The position numbers and the translations under genes are program-made. The notes beneath the pieces were generated by a model. The model saw nothing but the letters and a program-made list of their open reading frames with translations. It did no database searches and was not told where the DNA came from. This document shows positions 1 through 9,224 of a stretch of DNA of 21,127 nt, piece after piece. Source of the stretch: Methanobacteriota archaeon (GTDB taxonomy: Archaea; Methanobacteriota; Methanobacteria; Methanobacteriales; Methanobacteriaceae); NCBI GenBank assembly GCA_023409695.1, contig JAEYQZ010000047.1, forward strand, positions 1-21,127. The letters run 5' to 3'. Every line of letters starts with the position of its first letter. The first letter of the stretch is position 1.

Positions 1-1785
1 TCCTTCTACTTTGTCAATATCAACTTTTCCTGTTTCAGGGTCATATCCGACCTGTTTCATACATTCCTGCTGCAGCTTAATTGCTCTTTTTGCATCATCA
101 TCAGTGACTTTTTCTCCTAAGCGTATCTTACAGTTTGCCTCAGATAACCTGACCAGTGCTTCAAGCTGACGGGCTGTAATTGGGACTGGAGAATCTTCAT
201 CTTCTGCACTGCCCCTCATTCCAACATAAAACTCTTTAAGTACTTCAATGGCCTCATCAGTAAGTTCAGGGCTTGGTTGCTTTCTTGCATATGCAATATA
301 TTTCCTTAAAAGTTCTGGATCAATCTCAAAAGGAATTTCTGCACTTTGGTGTATATTCAAAATGTGGCCTGCCAGTTTTCTATCTCTGTCAGCATCAGGT
401 TTATCCTCCACAACAAAGATGAGGTCGAACCTTGAAAGTATTGGTGCTGGAAGGTTTATCTGTTCTGCAACAGATTTATAACGGTCAAATCTTCCAAATT
501 TAGGGTTTGCTGCTGCAAGCATGGCACATCTGGAGTTTAAGGTTGCCATTATACCTGCTTTTGCAATACTTATTGTCTGCTGTTCCAGTGCTTCGTGTAT
601 AGCAGACCTGTCTTCAGACCTCATTTTATCCAGTTCGTCTACACAAGCATTACCTCTATCTGCCAGTACCAATGCACCCGCTTCAAGCGACCATCCTCCA
701 AGATCATCCTTAACTGCAGCTGCAGTAAGTCCTACACCACTTGTACCTTTACCACTTGTATATATTCCCCTTGGAGCCAGCTTTGACACATATTTAAGTA
801 TCTGAGATTTACCAATACCAGGGTCACCAACAATAAGTATGTGAATATCTCCCCTGATCCTGGTTTTATCTTCAAGCTCCTTTACACAGCCCCCAAATAA
901 CTGGAGAGCTATGGCTTCTTTTACTTCTCTATAACCCTGTATGGAAGGTGCTGTTGAATTAATAATTTTATTATAAACGTCAGGATCGGCTGCAAGTTCT
1001 ATTATCTCTGCTACGTCTTCTTCGCTTATTTTGAGTTCTTCAAATTCCTGTTCAAGCGCGTCAATGTAATTACAGTAAATATAATTTTTGAAAAGTTTTG
1101 TCTGTTCATCTCGAACAGTTTTTAAAGTCCCGGTAATTCTTATTATGTCTCCCGGAGTGATGGTGTCTACAAGATCATCTTCTAAGACTACATTTATTTG
1201 TCTGGGCTGTTCTCCCCCAGATAAGTTTTCAAGAGGTTCTTGAAGCTTTGTTGTTTGTGTATCAATAAATTCAGATTCATCTTGCATTAATCTAAATGAT
1301 CTGCCACCGCACTCTTGACATAATGCAGGTTCGCTTATCATGTTGCTTTTTTGAGGAACTTCATGAAGCCTCATGCAGCTTCGACAATCAAACATTGCAT
1401 TTACAATTCGCGGACGGATTTCATTAGCTTTTCTAATAATTCCGTCGACTGCAACGAATTTACCAATATACTTACTTTTTAGATCCCTTAAAGGGATTAC
1501 ATTACTTAAATTTTCAAATCGTACCTGTAAATCCGCATTTTTTCTGGCTGTATCTATGTTTTTTATTGCCTTTTGTGCTGCCTGTATAACTTCTTCTGGT
1601 TTTTCAATTAGCAAATCCGCCAAGTCCGGGTCAAACATCTCGAGCTGTAAATAGTTCACTACTACAGATCTTTCGTCAGGATACTTGGCGAGTGCCCCAG
1701 AAACAATCTCTTTGCATTCTGGCGTACTAAAAAACTCTTCAAATTTCGCCACTGATGTTTTTGATTTTTCGGTTATGGTGTCCAT
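1..1785 (-). CDS. mcm: MCM replicative DNA helicase (3' end outside window)
   Basis: Minichromosome maintenance ATPase, the archaeal replicative helicase that unwinds DNA ahead of the fork as a ring. Translating the minus strand from ATG at 1785 gives 595 open codons running off the left edge; the family is about 660-670 residues, so the winged-helix C-terminus is missing. Visible parts are an N-terminal domain with a four-cysteine zinc site (C134, C137, C156, C159), Walker A GDPGIGKSQ with Lys326, Walker B CVDELDK with D383/E384, the AAANP sensor-1 region and the LSRFD arginine-finger motif. The start aligns with my memory of the Methanothermobacter protein (KSKT then KFEEFF). No Shine-Dalgarno is obvious before the ATG, and A/T-rich TATA-like sequence lies just upstream, so it may have a very short leader. 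Divergent from the gene at 1919. The identification is secure. Confidence 0.97.
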   Translation of the reverse strand, partial: MDTITEKSKTSVAKFEEFFSTPECKEIVSGALAKYPDERSVVVNYLQLEMFDPDLADLLIEKPEEVIQAAQKAIKNIDTARKNADLQVRFENLSNVIPLRDLKSKYIGKFVAVDGIIRKANEIRPRIVNAMFDCRSCMRLHEVPQKSNMISEPALCQECGGRSFRLMQDESEFIDTQTTKLQEPLENLSGGEQPRQINVVLEDDLVDTITPGDIIRITGTLKTVRDEQTKLFKNYIYCNYIDALEQEFEELKISEEDVAEIIELAADPDVYNKIINSTAPSIQGYREVKEAIALQLFGGCVKELEDKTRIRGDIHILIVGDPGIGKSQILKYVSKLAPRGIYTSGKGTSGVGLTAAAVKDDLGGWSLEAGALVLADRGNACVDELDKMRSEDRSAIHEALEQQTISIAKAGIMATLNSRCAMLAAANPKFGRFDRYKSVAEQINLPAPILSRFDLIFVVEDKPDADRDRKLAGHILNIHQSAEIPFEIDPELLRKYIAYARKQPSPELTDEAIEVLKEFYVGMRGSAEDEDSPVPITARQLEALVRLSEANCKIRLGEKVTDDDAKRAIKLQQECMKQVGYDPETGKVDIDKVEG

Positions 1786-1918
1786 TGTTAAAGTATATCT
1801 GTATATAATATAATATTCTTTACTATACCAATGACAAAAATTAATTAAATAAATAATATCTGAATGAGGTTTATTCTCAATAACTTACAGAATCTAAAGC
1901 GATTAATCTGGTGATATA

Positions 1919-2356
1919 ATGAAAAGATCAAGGTTAAACTTATTTAAATTTACATCAATGACAATATCAGTTCTAGGAATAATACTACTAGTCCTTTTCA
2001 TAGGTGTTATTGCATATATAGTTGTTGCTGATGTATCATCTAAAGTTTCTTCTAATGTAGGTACTGGTTCTGCTTATGATACGTTAGCATCGCTAAAATC
2101 AGAGTATTCTACATTGAATAATTCATTTAATACAGTTAAAAGCCAAGCGGGTAAATCTTCAAGTAGTAAAATTAGAAATGATACTATTGATGCCGAACTT
2201 CAGCTTGTAAAAGCACAATCTGCACTAACAGATGTAGAAAGCGCATTATCTACAAATCAGCCTCAAGATGTAGTTAATACTAGACTTAATGCAGCAATTG
2301 CTCAAATGCAGAAAACTCAAAAGAGTGTAAATACTGTAACTGGTGAAGTTTCTTAA
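1919..2356 (+). CDS. Small membrane-anchored protein of unknown function, 145 aa
   Basis: I do not recognise this protein. It has a short basic N-terminus (MKRSR), one strong hydrophobic segment at about residues 16-37, and then about 105 mostly helical polar residues rich in Ser, Thr, Asn and Gln. It therefore looks like a single-pass membrane protein with a small external domain, possibly coiled coil at 53-75 and 92-135. Two N-glycosylation sequons (N67-N-S and N87-D-T) lie in the predicted external part, and the AglB oligosaccharyltransferase is encoded in this window; use of these sites is inference. The start is supported by GGTGAT three bases before the ATG. The gene is divergent from mcm with about 130 bp between them and is followed by a T-run and a hairpin. 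Coding looks real; no function is proposed. Confidence 0.75.
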   Translation: MKRSRLNLFKFTSMTISVLGIILLVLFIGVIAYIVVADVSSKVSSNVGTGSAYDTLASLKSEYSTLNNSFNTVKSQAGKSSSSKIRNDTIDAELQLVKAQSALTDVESALSTNQPQDVVNTRLNAAIAQMQKTQKSVNTVTGEVS

Positions 2357-2386
2357 CTAATAAAAATAATTTTTTTTAAATATATG

Positions 2387-2412
2387 AACAGCCGGAGAAA
2401 ATCTGGCTTGTT
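2387..2412. terminator. Hairpin between convergent genes
   Basis: An imperfect stem pairs AACAGCCGGA with TCTGGC-TGTT (one bulged T and one G-T pair) around a GAAAA loop. It lies between the ends of the convergent genes at 1919-2356 and 2450-2683. A run of eight T precedes it on the plus strand, at about 2370-2377. On the minus strand the hairpin is followed by an A/T-rich stretch. Its position suggests transcription ends here, but archaeal termination depends mainly on T-runs, so the hairpin may be incidental. Confidence 0.35.
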
Positions 2413-2449
2413 TATGTTTATCTGACACAAAAAAGGAATAAAAAAAGAC

Positions 2450-2683
2450 CTAGTAAAAAGTCATTTCTAACGTGTCGTGAAATCGCTGGTTAATTTTGCA
2501 CTGTAGAGCATGACGTGCTTCTCGTTCACGTAATGCTAAACTTATGGCTCTATGGGCCATATCTTCCAACTCATCTCGAGGTAATTCTTTGATGCGTTCT
2601 ATTAAGGTTTCTCTTGGTAGTTCTTCACTTTCTAACAAGAAATAAAATGAGTTTTTAAAAAGCTCTTCATCTATGTGCTTCAT
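2450..2683 (-). CDS. Small charged helical protein, unknown, 77 aa
   Basis: I do not recognise this protein. It is 77 residues, highly charged (many Glu, Arg and Lys) and predicted almost wholly helical, with no cysteine pairs, signal or membrane segment. The helix at about residues 25-65 has regularly spaced Leu/Ile and Arg/Glu, as in small dimerising or nucleic-acid-associated proteins, but no family motif is visible. No convincing Shine-Dalgarno precedes the ATG at 2683, and an out-of-frame ATG lies four bases upstream. It lies downstream of rlmE on the same strand with about 156 nt between, so it may have its own promoter. The amino-acid composition is plausible for a real gene, but a chance reading frame cannot be excluded. 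Confidence 0.5.
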   Translation of the reverse strand: MKHIDEELFKNSFYFLLESEELPRETLIERIKELPRDELEDMAHRAISLALREREARHALQCKINQRFHDTLEMTFY

Positions 2684-2839
2684 ACATTACTATATTATTC
2701 TTATTCATTAATAAATTTATGCACTTGACTGTCGTAATACTTATTTTAAATAAAAATAATACGATCATTACTTCAAAATAATAATTTAAGCTAATTTTGT
2801 AATAATATCTTGAAGGTTAACCATTTATTCTGGTAATTA

Positions 2840-3445
2840 TCAATATTTTTTTAAGGCTATCAAATACATTTCTACACTTTTCTTCCTTGAAGATGGAGGT
2901 TTAGTTGTTTTAACTATTTTAAATTTCTTTTTAACCTCTTTAAGAAGCGATTGGAATCCTTCCCCCTGGAAAACCTTTATAATCATACTCCCATCAATTT
3001 TAAGGACTTCATCTGCAATTTTTAAGGCATTTTCCACGATATCAATAGATTTAAGCTGATCAATATCTTTTATTCCAGTTAGTTTAGGTGCAGCATCAGA
3101 TAAGATTATATCTGCGTTCCATTCCAGCGAATCCTTTATTTTTTCGACAGTTTCACTTTTTGTAAAATCGCCTGTAATCTGGATAAAGTTTTCATTCTCA
3201 AATGGTCTTATCCTTTGAAGATCCACAGCAACAACTTTCCCATCATCTCCAACTATATCTAGTGCTACTTGAGACCAGCCTCCGGGTGCAGCACCTAAAT
3301 CTACCACGTAATCTCGAGGTTTAAGAATCTTGAATTTTTTATTGAGCTGTATTAATTTATATGATGCCCTGGATCGGTATTTTTCCTTTTTTGCCATTTT
3401 ATAGTAATGTTCACTTTTACTTTCAATTTTCCATTTCTCACTCAT
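2840..3445 (-). CDS. rlmE: Ribosomal RNA 2'-O-methyltransferase RlmE/FtsJ family
   Basis: SAM-dependent methyltransferase of the RrmJ/FtsJ family. In bacteria it methylates the ribose of U2552 in the 23S rRNA A-loop, and archaeal members are taken to do the same. At 201 residues it is a single Rossmann methyltransferase domain. The SAM motif DLGAAPGGWSQ is at 49-59, and the family's catalytic K-D-K-E tetrad is complete: K30 (SYK), D117 (LSDAAP), K157 (IIKVFQGEG) and E192 (SVEMY). Some archaeal homologues carry a C-terminal TRAM domain; this one does not. AAGGAG seven bases before the ATG fixes the start. The phosphodiesterase gene lies 51 nt upstream on the same strand, so the two may be co-transcribed. 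Confidence 0.95.
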   Translation of the reverse strand: MSEKWKIESKSEHYYKMAKKEKYRSRASYKLIQLNKKFKILKPRDYVVDLGAAPGGWSQVALDIVGDDGKVVAVDLQRIRPFENENFIQITGDFTKSETVEKIKDSLEWNADIILSDAAPKLTGIKDIDQLKSIDIVENALKIADEVLKIDGSMIIKVFQGEGFQSLLKEVKKKFKIVKTTKPPSSRKKSVEMYLIALKKY

Positions 3446-3496
3446 TTTAAACTCCTTTAATATTATTTTATATTGTTAGATCTAATAAAACTGATT

Positions 3497-4021
3497 TTAT
3501 TCTGGTTTCTGGAAATTAAGGGCCTTACATACAGGTTTTCCAATCTTAATTATTTCTACATCAACTTTTTTATTTTCAATTTTAAGAAGCATGACTGATG
3601 GATCTGATAACCTTGGAACGGTTGGACTGCCTGGATTTAAAAGAAGCACGTCTTCTAATTCAGTTATGAATGACCAGTGGGTGTGGCCTGTAATAAGGAT
3701 TTCAACTCCAAGTTCCATTGCAATATATTTCAACTGCTGGGTATCTCCTCTTGGATAGACTTGGCCGTGGTTAAGTCCAATTTTTATACCGTCAACCTCA
3801 AAAACAACGCTTTTTGGAAGTTTAATACCGCAAGCTCGGTCCATATTCCCTTGAGAACATTTGGTTGGAGCTATTTTTTCAAGTTCGTCCAGTATATCGT
3901 AAGATACCAGATCTCCTGCATGTAAGATCATGTCCGCATCTTTAAATATATCAAAAACTTTTTCAGGTATCTTTGAAGCTCTCTCTGGAATGTGAGTATC
4001 GGATATAATGCCAATTAACAT
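3497..4021 (-). CDS. YfcE/MJ0936-type metallophosphodiesterase
   Basis: Calcineurin-like metallophosphoesterase of the YfcE/MJ0936 family (174 aa), whose characterised members are metal-dependent phosphodiesterases; the physiological substrate is generally unknown. All metal-ligand motifs are visible: SDTH near residue 8, HAGD near 41, GNMD near 67, NHG near 92 and GHTH near 120. A longer frame opens at 4051, but AGGAGAT six bases before the internal ATG at 4021 makes that the better start, and the family normally begins with a MLIGIISDTH-like strand. The gene precedes rlmE on the same strand. The roughly 370 nt upstream is an AT-rich region shared with the divergent topA. Confidence 0.9.
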   Translation of the reverse strand: MLIGIISDTHIPERASKIPEKVFDIFKDADMILHAGDLVSYDILDELEKIAPTKCSQGNMDRACGIKLPKSVVFEVDGIKIGLNHGQVYPRGDTQQLKYIAMELGVEILITGHTHWSFITELEDVLLLNPGSPTVPRLSDPSVMLLKIENKKVDVEIIKIGKPVCKALNFQKPE

Positions 4022-4390
4022 TTTAATCTCCTTTGTATCTAATAATATCAATATGTAATGTTTTATAGAAAAAAATTGTGATTATACTGCTTGAAAATCA
4101 GGGGCTAATTATTTTATGTATTTAAATAAATTTACTTGATATATATCATTTAAATCTTGAATAAGAAGTATTTAACTATTTTACATGACGTGGAATATAA
4201 AAATTTCATAATTGAATACTGTTATATATGTCTTTAAATATACCAAGGTTACTATATTAATAGATCATAGATTTAAATAATATGATGATTATTACATATA
4301 TTTATCCTTGTATTAAGACTAATTAAATCAATATAATAAAATAATATATATAATATAAAATGTTATTTGAGTACTATTTTGAGTGATATC
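4022..4390. promoter_or_regulatory. AT-rich divergent intergenic region
   Basis: About 370 nt without a gene between the divergent phosphodiesterase and topA genes. It is extremely AT-rich with many TATA-like words (TTTAAATA near 4130, TATATATAA near 4350), so no single promoter can be chosen. A perfect 12-bp palindrome, TGATATATATCA, sits at 4137-4148. I see no RNA gene or reading frame worth reporting. Confidence 0.35.
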
Positions 4391-6526
4391 ATGCATGAAG
4401 TCATAATTTGTGAAAAGCCAAAATCATCTGAGAAAATAGCTAATGCGCTTTCTAGAAATACAATTAAAAATAGCTATAAAAAGGTTCCATACTATGAGTT
4501 TGAAGAAAATGGGAAAAAAACAACGGTAGTATCTGCGGTAGGTCATTTGTATTCCCTTTCACCTACAAATTCAAAACAGGACAAGATTTTTGATATAGAT
4601 TGGGTTCCACTTTATGATAAAGATAAACAGAAAAAATACGTTAAAAATTATGTAGATGCCATTAAAAAGCTTGCAAAAGGCGCCGATAAATTTGTTCATG
4701 CTTGCGATTACGATATAGAAGGAACTGTAATCGGGTATAATGCATTGAAGTATGCATGTGGTGAAGATAGCGTAGATAAAGCTACAAGGATGAAATTTTC
4801 AACCCTTACTAAAGAAGACATAGTTAAGGCTTACGAAAACCCAATTCCTATAGATTTCCATCAGGTTGATAGTGGTATTGCAAGACACGTACTTGATTTT
4901 TTATTTGGGGTTAATATATCCAAATATCTTACAGATTCTGTAAGGGAAGCTACATCGAGGTATGTTCAGCTTTCTGCAGGTAGAGTCCAAACTCCAACAC
5001 TTTCTATACTGGTAGACCGTGAAAAAGAGATTAAAAACTTCAAACCAATTCCTTACTGGCTTATAAAAGCAGCCCTTGAAGATGATATAGTTGCTGACCA
5101 TAAAGCAGGAAAAATATTTGAAAGGAAAGAAGCAGACGGCATCTTAGCTGACTGTGGGAATGCAGATGCAGTTGTAACAGATGTTACTTTAAGAGAAAAC
5201 AAAAGAACACCGCCATTTCCTTTCGATCTGGGAAGTCTCCAGTCAGAGGCATATGGGGTATTTGGATTCAGCCCTAAAAGGACCCAGCAAATCGCTCAAA
5301 ACCTTTATACTGAAGGTTACACTTCTTATCCTCGTACTTCTTCACAGAAACTCCCAAAAAGTATTGGATACGACAAGATACTTAAGAACTTGAGTAAAAA
5401 TGCAGAATTCAAAAAGCATGTTGATGCACTTAAAAAACCTTTAAAACCAAATGAAGGTAAAAAAACAGATGAAGCGCACCCTGCTATTCACCCAACAGGT
5501 ACATTACCAACTGGTCTGGATACAAATGAACAGAAGCTGTATGAACTGATAGTTTACAGGTTTATATCTGTATTTGGAGAAGATGCACTTCAAGAATCCA
5601 TGAAAACAAAATTAAATATTAATTCGCAGGAATTTTCATTCAGCAGGAAAAGAATGGCAAAAATGGGATGGCTTGATCATTATCCATTTAGAAAAATTGA
5701 AGATGAAAAATTCCCTGATATTAAAGAAGGGGATACATTAAAGGTTAATGAAATTTTATGCGAAGAAAAGGAAACAAAACCGCCTGCAAGATACAATCAA
5801 GCTTCTTTAATACGTGAACTTGAGAAAAGAGGTCTTGGTACTAAATCAACCCGGGCAAATATAATATCTATTCTTTATGACAGAAAATATATTGAAGGTC
5901 AGAAGATACAGGTTAATGAACTTGGTGAACACCTTATAGATACATTAAAGGAGTATTCTGAAGATATAACAAGTGAAGAGCTTACAAGGAAGTTCGAAAC
6001 AGAACTTGAAGAGATAATGGCTGATAAAATTACCAAAGATCAGGTTATAGACGAAGCTAAAGTTGAACTTTCATCTATTCTCGACGATATTGATAAAAAT
6101 AAATCTAAGATTGGTGAGAAACTTTATGAGGCTTACCAGGAAAGCAGAATTGTAGGTCAATGTAAATGTGGCGGTAACCTGGTTATGAAATATTCCTACA
6201 GGACCAAAGGTACATTTGTGGGATGTTCTGCTTATCCGAAATGTAAGGTAACTTATCCTATACCTCGGGGTACTAATGTACTTAAAACTAAATGTGAGAA
6301 ATGCGGACTCCCAATGATATCATTTGGAAAACCGCGCCAGAGAGCATGTCTGGACCCAAAATGTGGTAGGAATGGTAAAGAATCGACAAATGAAGTTGTT
6401 GGTGTTTGTCCACAGTGTGGTGAACAGCTGATTAAAAGAATGGGTCGGTACGGGGAATTTATAGGCTGCAGCGGGTTCCCAAAATGCAGATTTACCAAGT
6501 CCGTTGAGGGGCAGGAAGCTAAATAA
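4391..6526 (+). CDS. topA: DNA topoisomerase I (type IA)
   Basis: Type IA topoisomerase, which relaxes negative supercoils through a 5'-phosphotyrosine intermediate. It is 711 residues from ATG 4391. TOPRIM motifs are visible (CEKPKSS near residues 8-14, CDYDIEG near 113-119), as is the catalytic tyrosine Y313 in GYTSYPRTSS. The C-terminus has three zinc-binding four-cysteine modules between about residues 591 and 705 (C-K-C with CSAYPKC; CEKC with CLDPKC; CPQCG with CSGFPKC). TTG codons lie in frame upstream at 4367 and 4379, but GTGAT three bases before ATG 4391 and the family's MHEVIICEKPKS-like N-terminus favour 4391. A perfect palindrome spans the stop codon, and T-rich sequence follows. 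Confidence 0.96.
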   Translation: MHEVIICEKPKSSEKIANALSRNTIKNSYKKVPYYEFEENGKKTTVVSAVGHLYSLSPTNSKQDKIFDIDWVPLYDKDKQKKYVKNYVDAIKKLAKGADKFVHACDYDIEGTVIGYNALKYACGEDSVDKATRMKFSTLTKEDIVKAYENPIPIDFHQVDSGIARHVLDFLFGVNISKYLTDSVREATSRYVQLSAGRVQTPTLSILVDREKEIKNFKPIPYWLIKAALEDDIVADHKAGKIFERKEADGILADCGNADAVVTDVTLRENKRTPPFPFDLGSLQSEAYGVFGFSPKRTQQIAQNLYTEGYTSYPRTSSQKLPKSIGYDKILKNLSKNAEFKKHVDALKKPLKPNEGKKTDEAHPAIHPTGTLPTGLDTNEQKLYELIVYRFISVFGEDALQESMKTKLNINSQEFSFSRKRMAKMGWLDHYPFRKIEDEKFPDIKEGDTLKVNEILCEEKETKPPARYNQASLIRELEKRGLGTKSTRANIISILYDRKYIEGQKIQVNELGEHLIDTLKEYSEDITSEELTRKFETELEEIMADKITKDQVIDEAKVELSSILDDIDKNKSKIGEKLYEAYQESRIVGQCKCGGNLVMKYSYRTKGTFVGCSAYPKCKVTYPIPRGTNVLKTKCEKCGLPMISFGKPRQRACLDPKCGRNGKESTNEVVGVCPQCGEQLIKRMGRYGEFIGCSGFPKCRFTKSVEGQEAK

Positions 6527-6539
6527 TTAAATTATTTAG
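6519..6539 (+). terminator. Palindrome over the topA stop codon, then T-runs
   Basis: CTAAATAATT and AATTATTTAG form a perfect 10-bp inverted repeat around a single A, and it includes the topA TAA stop. T-rich stretches follow on the plus strand (6541-6580). This fits transcription ending before aglB, which lies 254 nt downstream behind its own AT-rich upstream region. Confidence 0.45.
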
Positions 6540-6780
6540 TTTATTTTCTAATTTTTTAATATTTGTTTTTAAATTAAGTTTAATAGCTATTTATTTTCTT
6601 TTAAAACATTTTTAATTACTTATTTTATTCATTGAACGTTACATTGCTTTTATTAACTTTAAAATGTTTTAAGTTTTGAAATTAAGTACAAAAGCCGTAT
6701 TATCTATACCTTTTTAAACACCTCTAACTAAATTGATTATAATAAAATTTACTCATAAATTAGTAATTAGAGGATCACAT

Positions 6781-9156
6781 ATGAATGCAAAAGAGACTTT
6801 ATCCAAACTTAAACCATTAATAATTATATTCCTGTTATTTTCAGCGGCATTTTTACTTAGAATGGATGCAATAGCTATCTCTGGGGTGCCTCATGATTAT
6901 AAATCATATTTTGAGGATCAAAACGGTTTTCCATACTTCAGTGAAATGGACTCCTACTACAACTACCGGCTGACCAAGAATTATCTCGACCATGGTTATC
7001 TCGGAGATGCAATTATAAATGGTACTTCATGGGACTTGCATTCATACTATCCGTCAGGTAGATCGGCAGAGTATCCTCCGCTCATTATTTATATCACGGC
7101 ATTTGCATATAAACTGGTGAATTCATTTGCAAATGTGCCATTAAATGGAATTGCCGTGTGGTTAGCTCCATTTGTAGCTTCACTGGCAGTTATACCTGCA
7201 TATTTATTTGTGAAGAGGCTTACCAATGATTATGGTGGAATAACTGCAGGAATTTTAGTTGGCCTGGCACCATGGTGTTTCTCCCACACGTTTGCGGGAT
7301 TTTTTGATACTGACATGTTTGCCATGCTATTTCCAATTCTGATTGTCGGATTTTTCATTGCAGGTGTACTTGCAAATAATATCAAGACTAGATCGATTTA
7401 TGTAATGTTATCTGCTATTTCAGTACTTGTTTACTCAATGGCGTGGCAAGAGTGGTGGTATATGTTTTACCTTGTGATAGGTACTGGACTCGTATATCTT
7501 TTAATTTCAAACTATTTGTTTAAAATGGAAACCATTAAGCCATTTAATGAGTACCCTAATAAATTTAAATGGTTTCTGGATCAGCCAGCACTCTTTTCGC
7601 TGGTAATATTTGCAGTTGCAGGTTTTCTTTTAATAGGTATTATTATGGGATTCTCTGAGTTTACTGGAACGTTGTCCAGTCTTTCTCAGGCTACTCAACT
7701 ACAGAGTTCAGTTCAAGGAACGTCATATCCAAATGTATATTTAACAGTTAAGGAGATGCAATCACCGGGATTCTGGGATGTTGTAAATGGAGTAGGTGGA
7801 ATTTTCCCATTTTTACTGGGTATTCTACTTGTTCCTTTCCTTTTATGGAAGTTAAAACCAGATAATTCTACAAAAGAAATGAAGGCACCCGAAAGGAAGA
7901 GTAAGCCTAGAAGGAAGTCTAAAAGAAGAGCAACAGTTGCTGAAGAAAAAAATCATACTGTATTGGATCCTAAAGTAATGGAAAATAGGAAAAATTACCT
8001 TTTATATGTAATTTTATTTACAATATGGCTTGTACCACTGGCTTATTTTGTCACAAAAGGCGTAAGGTTCATTGAAAACTTTTCAGTTCCAATGTTACTG
8101 AGTGCAGGAGTTTTAATAGGTCTGTTTGTACCATACTTCAAAAAATACATAAAAGATAATAGATACTCTGCACTGGCCATTTTATTTGTAATTGCAGTTG
8201 TGGCATATTCCCCTGTATCTACAGCGTATACCTTTTCAAATACGGTAATAGTTCCAAGTGCAGATGATTCACTGTATGACCTATTAACATGGGTTAAAGA
8301 TAATACGCCTCAAAATACAGTTTTAACCTCATGGTGGGATTTTGGTCATTTTTTCACTGCAATAGGAGATAGGCCTGTTACATTTGATGGGGGGTCTCAA
8401 AATACTCCGCGTGCTTACTGGGTTGGAAGGGCATTAACTACGAATAATGAAAATCTATCTGCGGGAATACTCAGGATGCTGACTTCAAGTGGTGAGCAGG
8501 GTATTTCAACGCTTGAAAATTATACACATGATACTGGTAAGAGTGTTGATATATTAAACAAAATTTTACCCGTTGATAAACAGGCAGCCCAAACCATACT
8601 TACTCAGGATTATAATTTAACTCCAGCTCAGGCTCAAAATGTGTTACAATATACACATCCCGCCAATCCTGCTCCACACAGGCTTATATTAACTGCAGAT
8701 ATGATTGTTAAGGCAGGGGTGTGGTCTCAATTTGGAAACTGGGATTTCCAGAAGGGGACTGGACAGGCTTACGTGTATTCTGCACAACCCGCATCCCTCA
8801 GCTCGCTAAATGGCACTGTAGTAATTCATGCTCAAAACGGTGTTGTTGCGCAGATAAACGGAACTCAAATAACTGCGGGATTTGCATACAGTCAGAATAA
8901 TCAAACTCAAATACTGGCACCTCATAAGCTGATTGTAATTAAAAATAATCAAATGGTGATGAATCAGCTCGTTTCTAATCAAAGTCCGATAAGTATACTT
9001 TTAACAATGGATAATAATAGTTGTCTGGCTGTGGCCATGAGCAAGGAACTTGAAAATTCCATGTTTACAAGACTGTACTTTGAAAATGGGGCTGGTTTAA
9101 GCAGATTTAAATTTGCCCATTCTATAGGTGGAGATATGCTTTGGAATGTAAATTAG
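6781..9156 (+). CDS. aglB: Dolichyl-phosphooligosaccharide-protein glycotransferase AglB (STT3)
   Basis: Archaeal oligosaccharyltransferase (STT3/AglB family), a multispanning membrane enzyme that transfers a lipid-linked glycan to Asn-X-Ser/Thr on the outer face of the membrane. It has 791 residues: an N-terminal membrane half with many hydrophobic segments, then a soluble C-terminal domain from about 500. Catalytic-site motifs seen are EMDSYYNYR with D57, DTD at 176-178, a TIXE-type TVKE at 322-325, and WWDFG at 518-522, a conservative variant of the family WWDYG. A strongly basic Lys/Arg loop lies at about 366-391. The frame is open from 6733, but GAGG before ATG 6781 and the start of the hydrophobic region favour 6781. 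It ends in a hairpin shared with the convergent CBS gene. Confidence 0.95.
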   Translation: MNAKETLSKLKPLIIIFLLFSAAFLLRMDAIAISGVPHDYKSYFEDQNGFPYFSEMDSYYNYRLTKNYLDHGYLGDAIINGTSWDLHSYYPSGRSAEYPPLIIYITAFAYKLVNSFANVPLNGIAVWLAPFVASLAVIPAYLFVKRLTNDYGGITAGILVGLAPWCFSHTFAGFFDTDMFAMLFPILIVGFFIAGVLANNIKTRSIYVMLSAISVLVYSMAWQEWWYMFYLVIGTGLVYLLISNYLFKMETIKPFNEYPNKFKWFLDQPALFSLVIFAVAGFLLIGIIMGFSEFTGTLSSLSQATQLQSSVQGTSYPNVYLTVKEMQSPGFWDVVNGVGGIFPFLLGILLVPFLLWKLKPDNSTKEMKAPERKSKPRRKSKRRATVAEEKNHTVLDPKVMENRKNYLLYVILFTIWLVPLAYFVTKGVRFIENFSVPMLLSAGVLIGLFVPYFKKYIKDNRYSALAILFVIAVVAYSPVSTAYTFSNTVIVPSADDSLYDLLTWVKDNTPQNTVLTSWWDFGHFFTAIGDRPVTFDGGSQNTPRAYWVGRALTTNNENLSAGILRMLTSSGEQGISTLENYTHDTGKSVDILNKILPVDKQAAQTILTQDYNLTPAQAQNVLQYTHPANPAPHRLILTADMIVKAGVWSQFGNWDFQKGTGQAYVYSAQPASLSSLNGTVVIHAQNGVVAQINGTQITAGFAYSQNNQTQILAPHKLIVIKNNQMVMNQLVSNQSPISILLTMDNNSCLAVAMSKELENSMFTRLYFENGAGLSRFKFAHSIGGDMLWNVN

Positions 9157-9195
9157 ATTCCATGAGAATCTATTAATTCTTTTTTATTAGAATTA
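9154..9195. terminator. Two adjacent hairpins between convergent genes
   Basis: The first hairpin starts at the aglB stop codon: TAGATTC (9154-9160) pairs perfectly with GAATCTA (9166-9172) around CATGA. The second follows directly: TAATTCT (9174-9180) with AGAATTA (9189-9195) around a T-rich loop. They sit between the ends of aglB (plus) and the CBS gene (minus), so they probably act as a two-way terminator. Confidence 0.5.
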
Positions 9196-9224
9196 GAAAA
9201 TTCAAGCTACAGTTATAAAATGTT

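Noticed and set aside
4137..4148. Perfect palindrome TGATATATATCA upstream of topA, considered as an operator.
   Set aside because: In such AT-rich sequence a TA-repeat palindrome of this length can occur easily, and there is no second copy to support it.
6766..6783. The codons just before the chosen aglB start read as RGSHM, which resembles a His-tag vector linker.
   Set aside because: The bases are AT-rich host sequence providing a GAGG ribosome-binding site and a chance CATATG. Nothing else nearby resembles a vector.
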